This document shows, piece after piece, positions 8,240 through 14,760 of a DNA stretch of 26,837 nucleotides; within the stretch, counting starts at the first letter, position 1, and each line of letters begins with the position of its first letter. The stretch is from IMG/VR virus record IMGVR_UViG_3300025085_000153, positions 1-26,837 of that record. One strand, written 5' to 3'. Source of the stretch: a virus. Below the pieces are notes generated by a model. The model was not told the origin of the DNA. It made no database searches and saw only the letters and a list, made by a program, of their open reading frames with translations. The position numbers were made by a program, and so were the translations under genes.

Positions 8240-8409
8240 CGCTGAGTCACAATAACCTCGGCGTGTATTATAAAACTATATTCGTTTTGGCTCAGCATCA
8301 TAAATATCATATATCGGAAATAGAAAACTTAATACCATATGAACGTGACCTCTACTTAGGAATGCTAATTGATCATATAGAAGAAGTAAATAACAATAAT
8401 AAAAAATAA
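8233..8409 (+). CDS. gp51: gp51-like baseplate hub catalyst / chaperone extension, in -1 frame of gp26
   Basis: This frame reads YLALSHNNLGVYYKTIFVLA, then QHHKYHISEIENLIPYERDL and YLGMLIDHIEEVNNNNKK. The HH-x-x-x-IxEIExLIPxERDxY pattern is like the gp51 (baseplate hub catalyst) segment of marine T4-like phages. No ATG lies upstream within the open part of the frame, which begins at 8194, and no ribosome binding site is visible; a GTG at 8263 would lose the conserved start. The simplest reading is synthesis as a gp26-gp51 fusion of about 297 residues by -1 frameshifting, parallel to lambda gpG-T. A one-base sequencing error in the T run would give the same picture as a constant fusion. It is far shorter than T4 gp51 (249). 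Confidence 0.7.
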   Translation, partial: YLALSHNNLGVYYKTIFVLAQHHKYHISEIENLIPYERDLYLGMLIDHIEEVNNNNKK

Positions 8410-8420
8410 AGGCCAGATGA

Positions 8421-10181
8421 ATGGAAAGATCAGAATTACTATTAGACGCCGCAAAGTTTGAAGGTGTGTTCGATTCTATTAGCACTACGTTAGTGCAACA
8501 AACTTCTGTGCTTCGTTCTATGTACAACTTAGATGTAAAGAAATTAGAGCTAGATAAAGAAGCAAGAAAAGATGCGGCACGTGATAGAGCATTAAGAGTA
8601 GATGAGGCAGCTGTTCAAACTCAAACACAAAGTAATGATAGCACCAATACCAACGCTTCTTTCTCTACATCAGGAGGAGGAGGAGTTTCAGGTTTAGCAT
8701 CAGGTCTTGGCACACTTGTAGGTAGTGCGTTGGGTGGAATGTCTATTGCTGGTTTAGGAGCTATGGTAGTCAAGGGCGGATTCTTAGCACTAGTTGCACC
8801 AAAGATCGGTGATTTTATTTCTGGTGCTATCAACGAGACTTTAAATGAATTCAATCCTCCAGATAAAAAAGGAGACGGAACATCAGAATTTAATAAATCT
8901 ATTAGTGACGGTTTAGGCGATGCTTTCACATTTGGATTTATCGGAAGTTTGTTTGGTAAACGAGTTGCTGCTATCGCAGCCGCCGGTGGGTTTGTTAAAT
9001 CATTCAGTGATGAAATCATCAAGAAGTTTGGTAACGAACAAGATGTCATAGACATGTTTGGTGTGGAATTTGATGAAAAGGCTGTTGGTAATATATTAGG
9101 TGCTATAGGAGCCGCAATTGCATTAGTGGCACCAATGGTGATTAGAAAAGCCCTTCCAAAATTTTTATCTAAAGCCATCGCTGGAGCCGCTGTCTTAGGT
9201 GCTGTAGGAGGCGCAGTAGCACTTGATAAAGATGGTAAAAAAGTTGATGCAAAACCAAGAAAGTTTACACAAAAAGGTTATCATCCAGATGGCTCTCCAA
9301 GGCTCTTTAATAGCGCAGGCAAAGAGATGCTACCTCACACCTCCCAATATAAATCAAGTAAACTTGCCTTTGATCAAGACCAAGATTTAATGTCAAGATT
9401 GAGAAAAAGTAAATATAAAAAGCTTGCAAAACTTAGTGGCGTTCTTGGTTCAGTAATATCAATGGGATTTTTAGCATCAATATTATTAAACGAAAAGCTT
9501 ACTGACGATGAAAAAATTAAAACCATTGGTGCAGAATTAGGTACCATCTTTGGAGGAGTTGGTGGTGCTGCTTTAGGTTCGGCCGCTGGTTTAGCACTGG
9601 GTTTTACAAGCGGTCCAGGTATGATACTCACAGGAATCGGTGGCGGGATTGCGGGTGCATTTGCAGGTGAGTGGCTTGGTAATCAAATTGCAACTGGGAT
9701 TGTGGGTAGTAAAAGTGATTTTGATGAACTTCCAGCAGATGTCGAAAATTCAGTCATGTTACCTACCGGTATGAATATGCCAGTTGAAGTTGCCCCTCGA
9801 CCAACTAGAGAAAATAGTGGAAAATCGGGTCGAAATTTGCGACCGATGCAACAGAACTGGGATAGATTGTTTGGAGAAAGCTACGACCCAAGTGGATTGA
9901 TGAAGCCTGAATTATTGATACCACCACAGGGTCCAAACCTACCAAGCACAACACCAACATTTGGACCAGATCAAGTAATATCTAGACAAAGGCGACTAGA
10001 ATCATTAGAATCTAATGCGATGACGCAAGATCAAGCTCAAGCATCTGTGCTACTTGCTGAAGGAGCTAAAGTGTACAAAGCTGGTAATAACTCATCAGTA
10101 ACAAACATAACTAACATTACTAAGGTTGATAGCTCAATATCTCTATCTAATGATAGCGGTATTATGACAGCATTCTCATAA
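8421..10181 (+). CDS. Probable tail tape measure protein (gp29 equivalent)
   Basis: The 586-residue protein directly follows the gp26/gp51 pair, the usual place of the tape measure gene. T4 gp29 is 590 residues, practically the same length. The N-terminus is helical and charged (VKKLELDKEARKDAARDRAL). Several Gly/Ala-rich hydrophobic stretches follow: GLASGLGTLVGSALGGMSIA, then AAAGG, VLGAVGGAVAL, and GTIFGGVGGAALGSAAGLAL with GMILTGIGGGIAGAFAGEWL. Such glycine-zipper membrane segments are common in tape measure proteins, which enter the membrane during DNA injection. The C-terminus is polar with a beta-rich end (NSSVTNITNITKVDSSISLS). The role is inferred from position, length and composition; direct homology to gp29 is not obvious by eye. 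Confidence 0.6.
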   Translation: MERSELLLDAAKFEGVFDSISTTLVQQTSVLRSMYNLDVKKLELDKEARKDAARDRALRVDEAAVQTQTQSNDSTNTNASFSTSGGGGVSGLASGLGTLVGSALGGMSIAGLGAMVVKGGFLALVAPKIGDFISGAINETLNEFNPPDKKGDGTSEFNKSISDGLGDAFTFGFIGSLFGKRVAAIAAAGGFVKSFSDEIIKKFGNEQDVIDMFGVEFDEKAVGNILGAIGAAIALVAPMVIRKALPKFLSKAIAGAAVLGAVGGAVALDKDGKKVDAKPRKFTQKGYHPDGSPRLFNSAGKEMLPHTSQYKSSKLAFDQDQDLMSRLRKSKYKKLAKLSGVLGSVISMGFLASILLNEKLTDDEKIKTIGAELGTIFGGVGGAALGSAAGLALGFTSGPGMILTGIGGGIAGAFAGEWLGNQIATGIVGSKSDFDELPADVENSVMLPTGMNMPVEVAPRPTRENSGKSGRNLRPMQQNWDRLFGESYDPSGLMKPELLIPPQGPNLPSTTPTFGPDQVISRQRRLESLESNAMTQDQAQASVLLAEGAKVYKAGNNSSVTNITNITKVDSSISLSNDSGIMTAFS

Positions 10182-10184
10182 GGT

Positions 10185-10213
10185 AAAAAAAAGAGAGGCC
10201 GAAGCCTCTCTTT
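10185..10213 (-). terminator. Strong intrinsic terminator after gp32 (UUCG loop)
   Basis: On the minus strand GAGAGGC-TTCG-GCCTCTC forms a perfect 7-bp stem with a UUCG tetraloop, extended by three A-T pairs, and is followed by eight T. It ends gp32 transcription. In the plus direction the same hairpin is followed by only TTT, so it may stop the tape-measure transcript weakly. It sits exactly between the two convergent gene blocks. Confidence 0.92.
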
Positions 10214-10232
10214 AATACGTCACTTAGTTAAC

Positions 10233-11168
10233 TTAGTTATCTGCAAGTGACTTGAAGAAATCCAAATCATCATCATCTGTACTAGACGAAAACGAACTTT
10301 CTTCTAAGGAGGGAGATGGAGCTTCACTCAAAGTTGGGGCTGAACGCTCTTTAAACTTAGGCGTAAACTCCATCTCCGGTACATCGTCCTCAGCCGTATG
10401 AGTGGGTGCGTGTTGGCTGCCGTCAAGACCTAGAACTTTGTACAGCTTCGCTTTAAGTTCATTATAAGACTTGAAGTTTTTAGGATCGATGATCTCTTGT
10501 AGCGAATGCTGGGATTTCCAGATTTGCTCAAGTCTCTCATCATCTTCTAACAATACACTAGCTGTATCGAAAGAGGACGGCTCATAAGTGCGATACCCAC
10601 CATCGCCATTACGTGCTTTAAGTTTGAAGTTAGAACCTTCCCAAAAATCAAATGGGTTTAGTGCTTCTTCGTCTTCAAACTCTGGATTCATTGCAGCGTT
10701 TAGCTTATCAAAGATTTTCTTACCAAACTTATACTTGAAGACTTGGCCTTCGTTCTGAGGATTAGTAGGATCTTTCACAACATAAATGTTTGCGTGATAA
10801 GACAAACGGCGCTTTTGTTTACGAGCTTCTTCTTTGCCCGCATCCGTACCATTGTTCCAGAGCTGAGAGTTATACTCTGAAACTGGATCTTCTTGACCAA
10901 TAGTAGTCAATGAGTTTTCGATGTACCAGCCACCTGGTCCTTGAAAGCCGTGATCAAAGACACGGACAAAGGGAAGGTCTTCACCTTCTGGTGCAGGCAA
11001 GAAGCGAATGACAGCGTAGCCATTGCCAGCTTTATCTACTTCTAGCTTCCAGTAATCGTCGTTATTATTATTTGAGGGACCTGCGTTGTTCAACTTTTGT
11101 AGTTGTGAATTCAACTTATCAAAAGACGAAGTACGGTTTTTCTTTAGTGCGGAAAATGATTGTGCCAT
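10233..11168 (-). CDS. gp32: gp32 single-stranded DNA-binding protein
   Basis: This T4 gp32-type protein (311 residues) coats single-stranded DNA in replication and recombination. The N-terminal basic segment (FSALKKNRTSSFDKLNSQLQ) is the cooperativity domain. The core contains YWKLEVDKAGNGYAVIRFLP and the well conserved YVVKDPTNPQNEGQVFKYKF with GKKIFDKLNA. An acidic tail (DDDDLDFFKSLADN) matches the T4 partner-binding tail. T4 gp32 binds zinc through one His and three Cys in the core; the protein here has no cysteine at all in that region, so the zinc site is lost. It has its own sigma70-like promoter overlapping the end of gp59, and a strong terminator follows. Confidence 0.96.
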   Translation of the reverse strand: MAQSFSALKKNRTSSFDKLNSQLQKLNNAGPSNNNNDDYWKLEVDKAGNGYAVIRFLPAPEGEDLPFVRVFDHGFQGPGGWYIENSLTTIGQEDPVSEYNSQLWNNGTDAGKEEARKQKRRLSYHANIYVVKDPTNPQNEGQVFKYKFGKKIFDKLNAAMNPEFEDEEALNPFDFWEGSNFKLKARNGDGGYRTYEPSSFDTASVLLEDDERLEQIWKSQHSLQEIIDPKNFKSYNELKAKLYKVLGLDGSQHAPTHTAEDDVPEMEFTPKFKERSAPTLSEAPSPSLEESSFSSSTDDDDLDFFKSLADN

Positions 11169-11203
11169 ATTTTGTATCTCCTATATGTGCGATGTATTAC
11201 GGT

Positions 11204-11232
11204 ATATTAAACGGTTTGTTCGAAGTTGTCAA
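11204..11232 (-). promoter_or_regulatory. Sigma70-like early promoter for gp32
   Basis: TTGACA (11227-11232), a 17-bp spacer and TAATAT (11204-11209) lie 36 bp before the gp32 start, with an AGGAG ribosome binding site in the leader. The promoter overlaps the last codons of gp59. It lacks the CCC directly before the -35 box that most other early promoters here have. Confidence 0.8.
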
Positions 11233-11806
11233 GTAATATTTTCTTCATTTTAATTTTATCATACTCCATGAAGGGAAAATATTTCTTGCACTTTCTATTT
11301 ATATCAGGATATATAAGTTTGTCAAGTAAAACCTTGTCCCAATGTGAAAAAACTTTGGTTATGTTTGCGATTATAGTTAACGTCTCTATACAGATGTCTC
11401 CTCTGATGTAGTGCTTTAGAAGCGGTGGATGTTGCCCGTCTTTAGAAAGAAGATTACTATTGAAGTCTTCATTCAACACGCCCAGTTCATTTTTAAATAC
11501 GTAAGACAAAGATTGCTTACGCTTCTTCCAATCGAGGTATACCTTTTCACCTTTATCATCATTCACAATGTCGCCTATCCAGATATTAGAGTTTTCTAAT
11601 ACGTTTGCTAAGACATAGTTTTTTGCATCACTGTGCTTTGATAATTTATAATAGTGAAACTTATCCTTTCGATTTTCAAAAGCAGTAGGGTTCGTACTTG
11701 TTTTTCCATTGTATTTAAAAAAGTCGTAGTTAGATGTGAAGTGTTGTTTCAATGCTAAAAAATAGCAGTACACTTCGTAAGCGTCTTTCGTGGAATAGAT
11801 GCTCAT
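11207..11806 (-). CDS. gp59: gp59 helicase loader (loads gp41 onto gp32-coated DNA)
   Basis: The 199-residue protein is like T4 gp59 (217 residues). Shared patterns are AYEVYCYFLALKQHFTSNYD (T4: a VYKLYLMIKQH-type helix followed by KYDVIKYNW), FFKYNGKTS, NRKDKFHYYKLSKH and NSNIWIGDI. The C-terminal half is helical and basic, as in the loader. gp59 recognises forks, binds gp32 and recruits the gp41 helicase, which matches its place next to gp32. The start overlaps the gp33 stop as ATGA. The T4-late-like octamer at 11296-11303 falls inside this gene and is probably chance. Confidence 0.9.
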   Translation of the reverse strand: MSIYSTKDAYEVYCYFLALKQHFTSNYDFFKYNGKTSTNPTAFENRKDKFHYYKLSKHSDAKNYVLANVLENSNIWIGDIVNDDKGEKVYLDWKKRKQSLSYVFKNELGVLNEDFNSNLLSKDGQHPPLLKHYIRGDICIETLTIIANITKVFSHWDKVLLDKLIYPDINRKCKKYFPFMEYDKIKMKKILLDNFEQTV

Positions 11807-12033
11807 ATTGGTAACTTAGTACTTCTTTCGACCATATTTAATCGTTCGGCGTCATCTCTAACTTTTGATTTTAGAACTGGTGAACGACGAATGATTTCTC
11901 CAATAAGATCAATTTCCAAGTTGTTAGTTTCGGCATAATAAACTAGAGCATCTATATAAGATACTTCTTCGTTTACATAACCTTGAATTTCTACTAGTAT
12001 TTGTTCAGCTTTCATTGCCTCTTCCATAGACAA
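11803..12033 (-). CDS. gp33: gp33 late transcription co-activator
   Basis: The 76-residue protein (74 if the in-frame ATG at 12027 is used rather than the TTG at 12033) resembles the gp33 of marine T4-like phages. The pattern is SYIDALVYYAETNNLEIDLI, EIIRRSPVLKSKVRDDAERL and the basic tail ERSTKLPI. gp33 binds the beta-flap of host RNA polymerase and, with gp55, links it to the sliding clamp gp45 to fire TATAAATA promoters. Those boxes are present in this window. The weak ribosome binding site and the TAATTG junction with the gene before suggest translational coupling. The stop overlaps the gp59 start. Confidence 0.8.
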   Translation of the reverse strand: MSMEEAMKAEQILVEIQGYVNEEVSYIDALVYYAETNNLEIDLIGEIIRRSPVLKSKVRDDAERLNMVERSTKLPI

Positions 12034-12237
12034 TTAACCCAACAATGTCTTAACGCCAATTGACCAATTCTCTGCAGCATCTTCTACATAATGAAGAGAT
12101 TTACCAGGAAACGATTCTTTAACGATAAGTGTACCATCATGGCCATAGAAGTCAATATAGTAGCTGTCACCATCTTGCTTTACCTCGGCTCGACCATTCG
12201 TAGATTCTGAAATATAAGTTGAAATAATATTTGACAT
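12034..12237 (-). CDS. Small conserved phage protein, function unknown
   Basis: The 67-residue product contains EVKQDGDSYYIDFYGHDGTL and FPGKSLHYVEDAAENWSIGV. I remember similar small proteins with a KSLxYVEDAAENW motif in marine T4-like phages, none with a known role. It lies in the early operon between a 58-residue protein and gp33, with one base separating it from the preceding stop. No membrane segment or metal-binding motif is seen. Confidence 0.75.
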   Translation of the reverse strand: MSNIISTYISESTNGRAEVKQDGDSYYIDFYGHDGTLIVKESFPGKSLHYVEDAAENWSIGVKTLLG

Positions 12238-12238
12238 G

Positions 12239-12415
12239 TCAAACTCCTAAGCTGTGTCTAATTTCTAATTTTTTATGCTCTCTACCTAAAGCATATGCTT
12301 CATAATAAAGTCGAGCAGTCTCTGCATCATCGATATACAACTCATCAGCAATCCAAACTTTACCTGCCTTTAAGTCGAATGATACTCCATATGTGTTACC
12401 CTTTATCGTATGCAT
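12239..12415 (-). CDS. Small early protein, function unknown
   Basis: The start is the ATG at 12415, preceded by a strong GAGGAG ribosome binding site. A longer frame from 12496 would begin upstream of the promoter's -35 box and can be excluded. The 58-residue product (MHTIKGNTYGVSFDLKAGKV, then WIADELYIDDAETARLYYEA) is beta then alpha in pattern. It is the first gene of the operon leading to gp33 and gp59. Confidence 0.75.
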   Translation of the reverse strand: MHTIKGNTYGVSFDLKAGKVWIADELYIDDAETARLYYEAYALGREHKKLEIRHSLGV

Positions 12416-12442
12416 GAAATACTCCTCTGATTCAATATATAC

Positions 12443-12471
12443 AATATAACAGGTAACACATACTTTGTCAA
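12443..12471 (-). promoter_or_regulatory. Sigma70-like early promoter for the gp33-gp59 operon
   Basis: TTGACA (12466-12471), 17 bp, TATATT (12443-12448). It begins just six bases after the permease stop and lies 28 bp before the first start codon. A short inverted repeat, TACTT-GACA-AAGTA, is centred on the -35 box. Confidence 0.85.
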
Positions 12472-12476
12472 GTAAT

Positions 12477-13448
12477 TTATAGGCCGTTTGGAACAATAAT
12501 GTAATGAATCATTAGCACTAGTGCGACACTTGCGCCAAGTCCTACCATCATCTTACCAAAGTCCTTTGCCACTAGTGGAAACACACTCTTTGTTTTCTTC
12601 TTACCAAAGTATGTTGCCATAGCTAACTCACGTCCTGCTAACAAGCCTACGAACACCCATGTTGTACTCATAGGAATATCGTTTAGTTCTTTAAAGAAGT
12701 ATAAACATAACCAATAGAATAGATCAATTAGTGTAGCACTTCTAACGTAACGAGTGTTATGTTTCTCCAAAACAATCTTTTGAATGCGCCCACCTTTTTC
12801 TTTAAACATAAAGAACAAGCCCACAACAAATACAAAACTAATAAAGACCATTAAGTCTAAAGGTATTGCTCTTGGTAGAAACACTGCGATGTTAGCAATA
12901 TCATGTGATAACCACGTGAACCATAATCCACCTGTTGCTACCCATTGTGCTACACGCCAAAACTTTTTATTGCCTTCACTAACGGGCTGTGTTTCATCAT
13001 ACCATCTACCAAAGTATTTGTGTATCGCAAACCAAACTGCATAAGCAAATGCGGCTGCTACACCATAACCCATAATAGATTTCATCAGCATCTTCTCTAG
13101 TACAAATGTACTTGCGAATACTGATAAGACTAGGAATGATGTTGAAACAGGTACACCCATTCGTGTTAATGCTACAAGAATAGCAGGTGCGGCGGCATGA
13201 TACCATTGCACTTCTTGGAATGGGATTTTGTTTAGGCGACCATAAGATATATCGCCACCATTCATATACCACCCATACCAGAGTGTATATAACAAGACAG
13301 CCGAAGCGGCAATCCATAATGTTTTAAAGTTAAATCGCTCATTGTTTGATGCCATCCATGTACCGAGCGTTTGTACTGAATCATTTGCTATAACTGCATA
13401 GGCAGCAAGCAGGAAGCCAATGAGGCTCCACATAGTGAGTAGTTCCAT
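12477..13448 (-). CDS. PiT-type inorganic phosphate permease
   Basis: The 323-residue inner-membrane protein has about eight to ten hydrophobic segments. It shows the duplicated PiT (PF01384) architecture. Repeat one has ANDSVQTLGT at residues 21-30 (family signature GANDVANAxGT) and GVPVSTSF at 98-105. Repeat two has the degenerate WLSHDIANIAVFLPR at 179-193 and NDIPMSTTW at 256-264. It is shorter than E. coli PitA (499). An AAGGAG ribosome binding site precedes the ATG. It follows the porin-like gene after a structured 136-bp gap and has no clear promoter of its own, so readthrough from the porin is likely. Its presumed job is phosphate uptake for phage DNA synthesis. The substrate is inferred; sulfate is possible in this family. 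Confidence 0.8.
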   Translation of the reverse strand: MELLTMWSLIGFLLAAYAVIANDSVQTLGTWMASNNERFNFKTLWIAASAVLLYTLWYGWYMNGGDISYGRLNKIPFQEVQWYHAAAPAILVALTRMGVPVSTSFLVLSVFASTFVLEKMLMKSIMGYGVAAAFAYAVWFAIHKYFGRWYDETQPVSEGNKKFWRVAQWVATGGLWFTWLSHDIANIAVFLPRAIPLDLMVFISFVFVVGLFFMFKEKGGRIQKIVLEKHNTRYVRSATLIDLFYWLCLYFFKELNDIPMSTTWVFVGLLAGRELAMATYFGKKKTKSVFPLVAKDFGKMMVGLGASVALVLMIHYIIVPNGL

Positions 13449-13465
13449 TTCTTTCTCCTTTGTTT

Positions 13466-13482
13466 GACGGCTTTACCCCGTC
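13466..13482 (-). repeat. Small hairpin in permease leader
   Basis: GACGG-GGTAAAG-CCGTC on the minus strand forms a 5-bp stem with a 7-nt loop, directly upstream of the permease ribosome binding site (AAGGAG at about 13455-13460). It could influence translation start; no family is recognised. Confidence 0.45.
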
Positions 13483-13492
13483 TCTCACAAAT

Positions 13493-13512
13493 GTTGAACG
13501 TTATTGTTCAAC
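13493..13512 (-). repeat. Perfect 7-bp inverted repeat in porin-permease gap
   Basis: GTTGAAC-AATAAC-GTTCAAC is a perfect palindromic hairpin without a T tract behind it. It may be an operator or an RNA-stabilising/processing stem between porin and permease. Confidence 0.55.
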
Positions 13513-13524
13513 CACTACTATCTA

Positions 13525-13561
13525 TAAGAAAAAGATTAGGGGGCAAGTTACCCCGCCCCCC
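13525..13561 (-). terminator. Probable terminator/attenuator after porin gene
   Basis: On the minus strand a G-rich run (GGGGGGCGGGG) and TAACTTG are followed by GCCCCC, then TAATCTTTTTCTT. The stem is four to five G-C pairs with an interrupted U tract. It would reduce, not necessarily stop, readthrough to the permease. Confidence 0.6.
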
Positions 13562-13584
13562 ATATTCGTTTATTGTGTGTCAAC

Positions 13585-14388
13585 TTAGAAGTTGAATGAC
13601 AAGCCCGCTGCCGGTGTCACTGCTTCGTTATCTAGGTTGTATCCTGCTTCAGCGTAATAAGACACTGTACCACCAGCTAGATCACCATAGTAACCCGCAC
13701 CAATGTTTTGTGTCATGTCATCTGCGTCACCATTCATGAAGCCTGTTACACCGAATACACCTACGTTTACTTCATATGCGAAATCGTCTGCATATGTTAC
13801 AGTTGCACCTGCGGCATACTCTTCCATGATAATAAAGTCTGCAGTTGTTAGTACAGTCAAGTCTTCTGCATCTAGATTATAATCAACACCTGTTGATAGT
13901 GCGATACCTGCTAGACCTGTAGCATATGTTACTTGAACATTTTCTACATCTGTTAGGTCTTGACCAATATCAGTAAGACCAACGCCTGCGCTAATACCAC
14001 CCAAACCAAAGCGTAGTGTTTCATGAGCGTCTGCTGGATTAGCTAGAGTAGTCCCACCTACTACTTCGGTAACTCCACCAAAAGTATCTAGTAGATCGCC
14101 TTGATCACCGAAAGATACTGCAACGCCTGATACGTTACCACCCAACGAGTAACCATCTAGTACAACATCATCATCTTTTGTTGTTAGATCAATGCTTGCA
14201 ATACCAAATGGTGCTACAATACCAAGATCGATATCTGGAGTTCCAATCATATCGCCTGCAGCGTTTTCTGTTACATCAATACCTACAGATCCGAAGACCA
14301 TTGGTGAGTTGTATGTTGCGGCAGATTCTGCATTTGCTGTAGCAGCGAAAGTTGTACCTGCAATGATTGCTAAAATAGAAGTTTTCAT
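13585..14388 (-). CDS. Exported outer-membrane beta-barrel (porin-like) protein
   Basis: The 267-residue protein starts with a classic signal peptide, MKTSILAIIAGTTFAATANA, cut after AxA at about residue 20. The mature part is acidic, lacks cysteine and alternates polar and hydrophobic residues in short strands with G/D/N turns (ASIDLTTKDDDVVLDGYSLG, NVSGVAVSFGD, YYAEAGYNLDN). It ends in AAGLSFNF, with the C-terminal aromatic residue that the BAM machinery reads as an outer-membrane signal. This is the pattern of a Gram-negative porin of perhaps 12 strands, short for a general porin. It lies between a tmRNA gene and a phosphate permease, so it may pass phosphate across the outer membrane. It could instead alter receptor or superinfection properties. 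Only the barrel nature is visible. Confidence 0.8.
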   Translation of the reverse strand: MKTSILAIIAGTTFAATANAESAATYNSPMVFGSVGIDVTENAAGDMIGTPDIDLGIVAPFGIASIDLTTKDDDVVLDGYSLGGNVSGVAVSFGDQGDLLDTFGGVTEVVGGTTLANPADAHETLRFGLGGISAGVGLTDIGQDLTDVENVQVTYATGLAGIALSTGVDYNLDAEDLTVLTTADFIIMEEYAAGATVTYADDFAYEVNVGVFGVTGFMNGDADDMTQNIGAGYYGDLAGGTVSYYAEAGYNLDNEAVTPAAGLSFNF

Positions 14389-14414
14389 TAGCGTTTTTTT
14401 CCTTTGTGATTTTT

Positions 14415-14450
14415 AAAAAAGTGTCACTTTTCTGTTGCTAGGTAAGTGAC
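14415..14450 (-). terminator. Intrinsic terminator of the tmRNA gene
   Basis: On the minus strand GTCACTT, a 14-nt loop and AAGTGAC form a perfect 7-bp stem followed by AC and six T. It closes the tmRNA transcript 27 bp before the porin start; the porin would need readthrough or a promoter inside the tmRNA gene. Confidence 0.8.
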
Positions 14451-14682
14451 CAACCCCCTGTGTTATGCCGCTAGGGCGTAACCAGATGGTGCGAAATTTT
14501 CATTTGCATTTAGTTTATTTAACCGAATAACGTAGGTCAACACGATAATCTCCACTCAACTAGCCCGCCTGTCGATCCTAGTTCATCCCCATCATAAAAA
14601 CACTCAGTGAATGTGCTTATGGTGGAGATGTCCGGTACTGCCCCGGAGTCCAGTTCGTCTTCGCCTCGCTTCATCAATTACA
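14430..14682 (-). ncRNA. ssrA: Two-piece (circularly permuted) tmRNA, alphaproteobacterial type
   Basis: Read on the minus strand, the acceptor piece comes first. A T arm TCCGG-GGCAGTA-CCGGA is followed by acceptor strand CATCTCC, discriminator A and an encoded CCA ending at 14620. After a 29-nt excised loop the coding piece starts at 14590 with GGGGATGAACTAGGATCGAC. GGGGATG pairs with CATCTCC over all 7 bp, with the only wobble being G3-U70, the alanyl-tRNA synthetase identity element. CTAGTT (14558-14563) pairs with AACTGG (14650-14655) as helix 2. The tag frame (14463-14507) starts with GCA and encodes ANENFAPSGYALAA then TAA, inside a helix-5 hairpin. Promoter and terminator are both present. 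It rescues stalled ribosomes and tags products for proteolysis with SmpB. The mature 5' and 3' ends are estimates. Confidence 0.93.
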
Positions 14683-14688
14683 AGACTA

Positions 14689-14717
14689 TGTATACACGAT
14701 TCGCACCTAAAAGTCAA
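14689..14717 (-). promoter_or_regulatory. Sigma70-like promoter of the tmRNA gene
   Basis: TTGACT (14712-14717), 17-bp spacer, TATACA (14689-14694). The spacer contains CGAATC, as in several early promoters here. A perfect inverted repeat TTCGCAC-N12-GTGCGAA (14700-14725) surrounds the -35 box and could be an operator. Confidence 0.8.
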
Positions 14718-14742
14718 TGTGCGAAACAATTAGATATTTTTA

Positions 14743-14760
14743 TGTGATAGATTTATCACA
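14743..14760. repeat. Perfect palindromic repeat at the bilin reductase stop
   Basis: TGTGATA-GATT-TATCACA has 7-bp arms and a 4-nt centre and overlaps the stop codon of the reductase gene. No T tract follows in the transcribed direction (TAAAAATATC), so it is a poor terminator. It may be an RNA 3'-end stabilising stem or an operator upstream of the tmRNA promoter. Confidence 0.55.

Noticed and set aside
8276-8527. 83-codon minus-strand frame across the gp51-like region
   Set aside because: It lies opposite the conserved gp51-like frame and the start of the next gene and has no plausible start context.
8621-9178. 185-codon open frame on the minus strand opposite the tape-measure-like gene
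   Set aside because: Its proline/serine/alanine-rich sequence is the mirror of glycine/alanine-rich codons in the plus-strand gene; it has no ribosome binding site and the plus-strand gene is well supported.
11296-11303. TATAAATA on the minus strand inside gp59, upstream of gp32
   Set aside because: It encodes part of PDINRK in gp59 and lies 127 bp from the gp32 start; gp32 already has a good sigma70-like promoter. Possible late gp32 promoter, but not supported by position.
14192-14416. 74-codon plus-strand frame opposite the porin signal peptide
   Set aside because: It is antisense to a well-supported exported protein and shows no ribosome binding site or protein-like composition.
14512-14540. 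TTGACC-N17-TAAACT inside the tmRNA gene as a porin promoter
   Set aside because: The sequence belongs to the tmRNA pseudoknot/tag region and the -10 match is poor. The porin start lies only 27 bp after the tmRNA terminator, so an internal promoter is possible but not shown.
14743-14760. TGTGATA palindrome as a terminator of the bilin operon
   Set aside because: No run of T follows in the direction of transcription; kept only as an inverted repeat.
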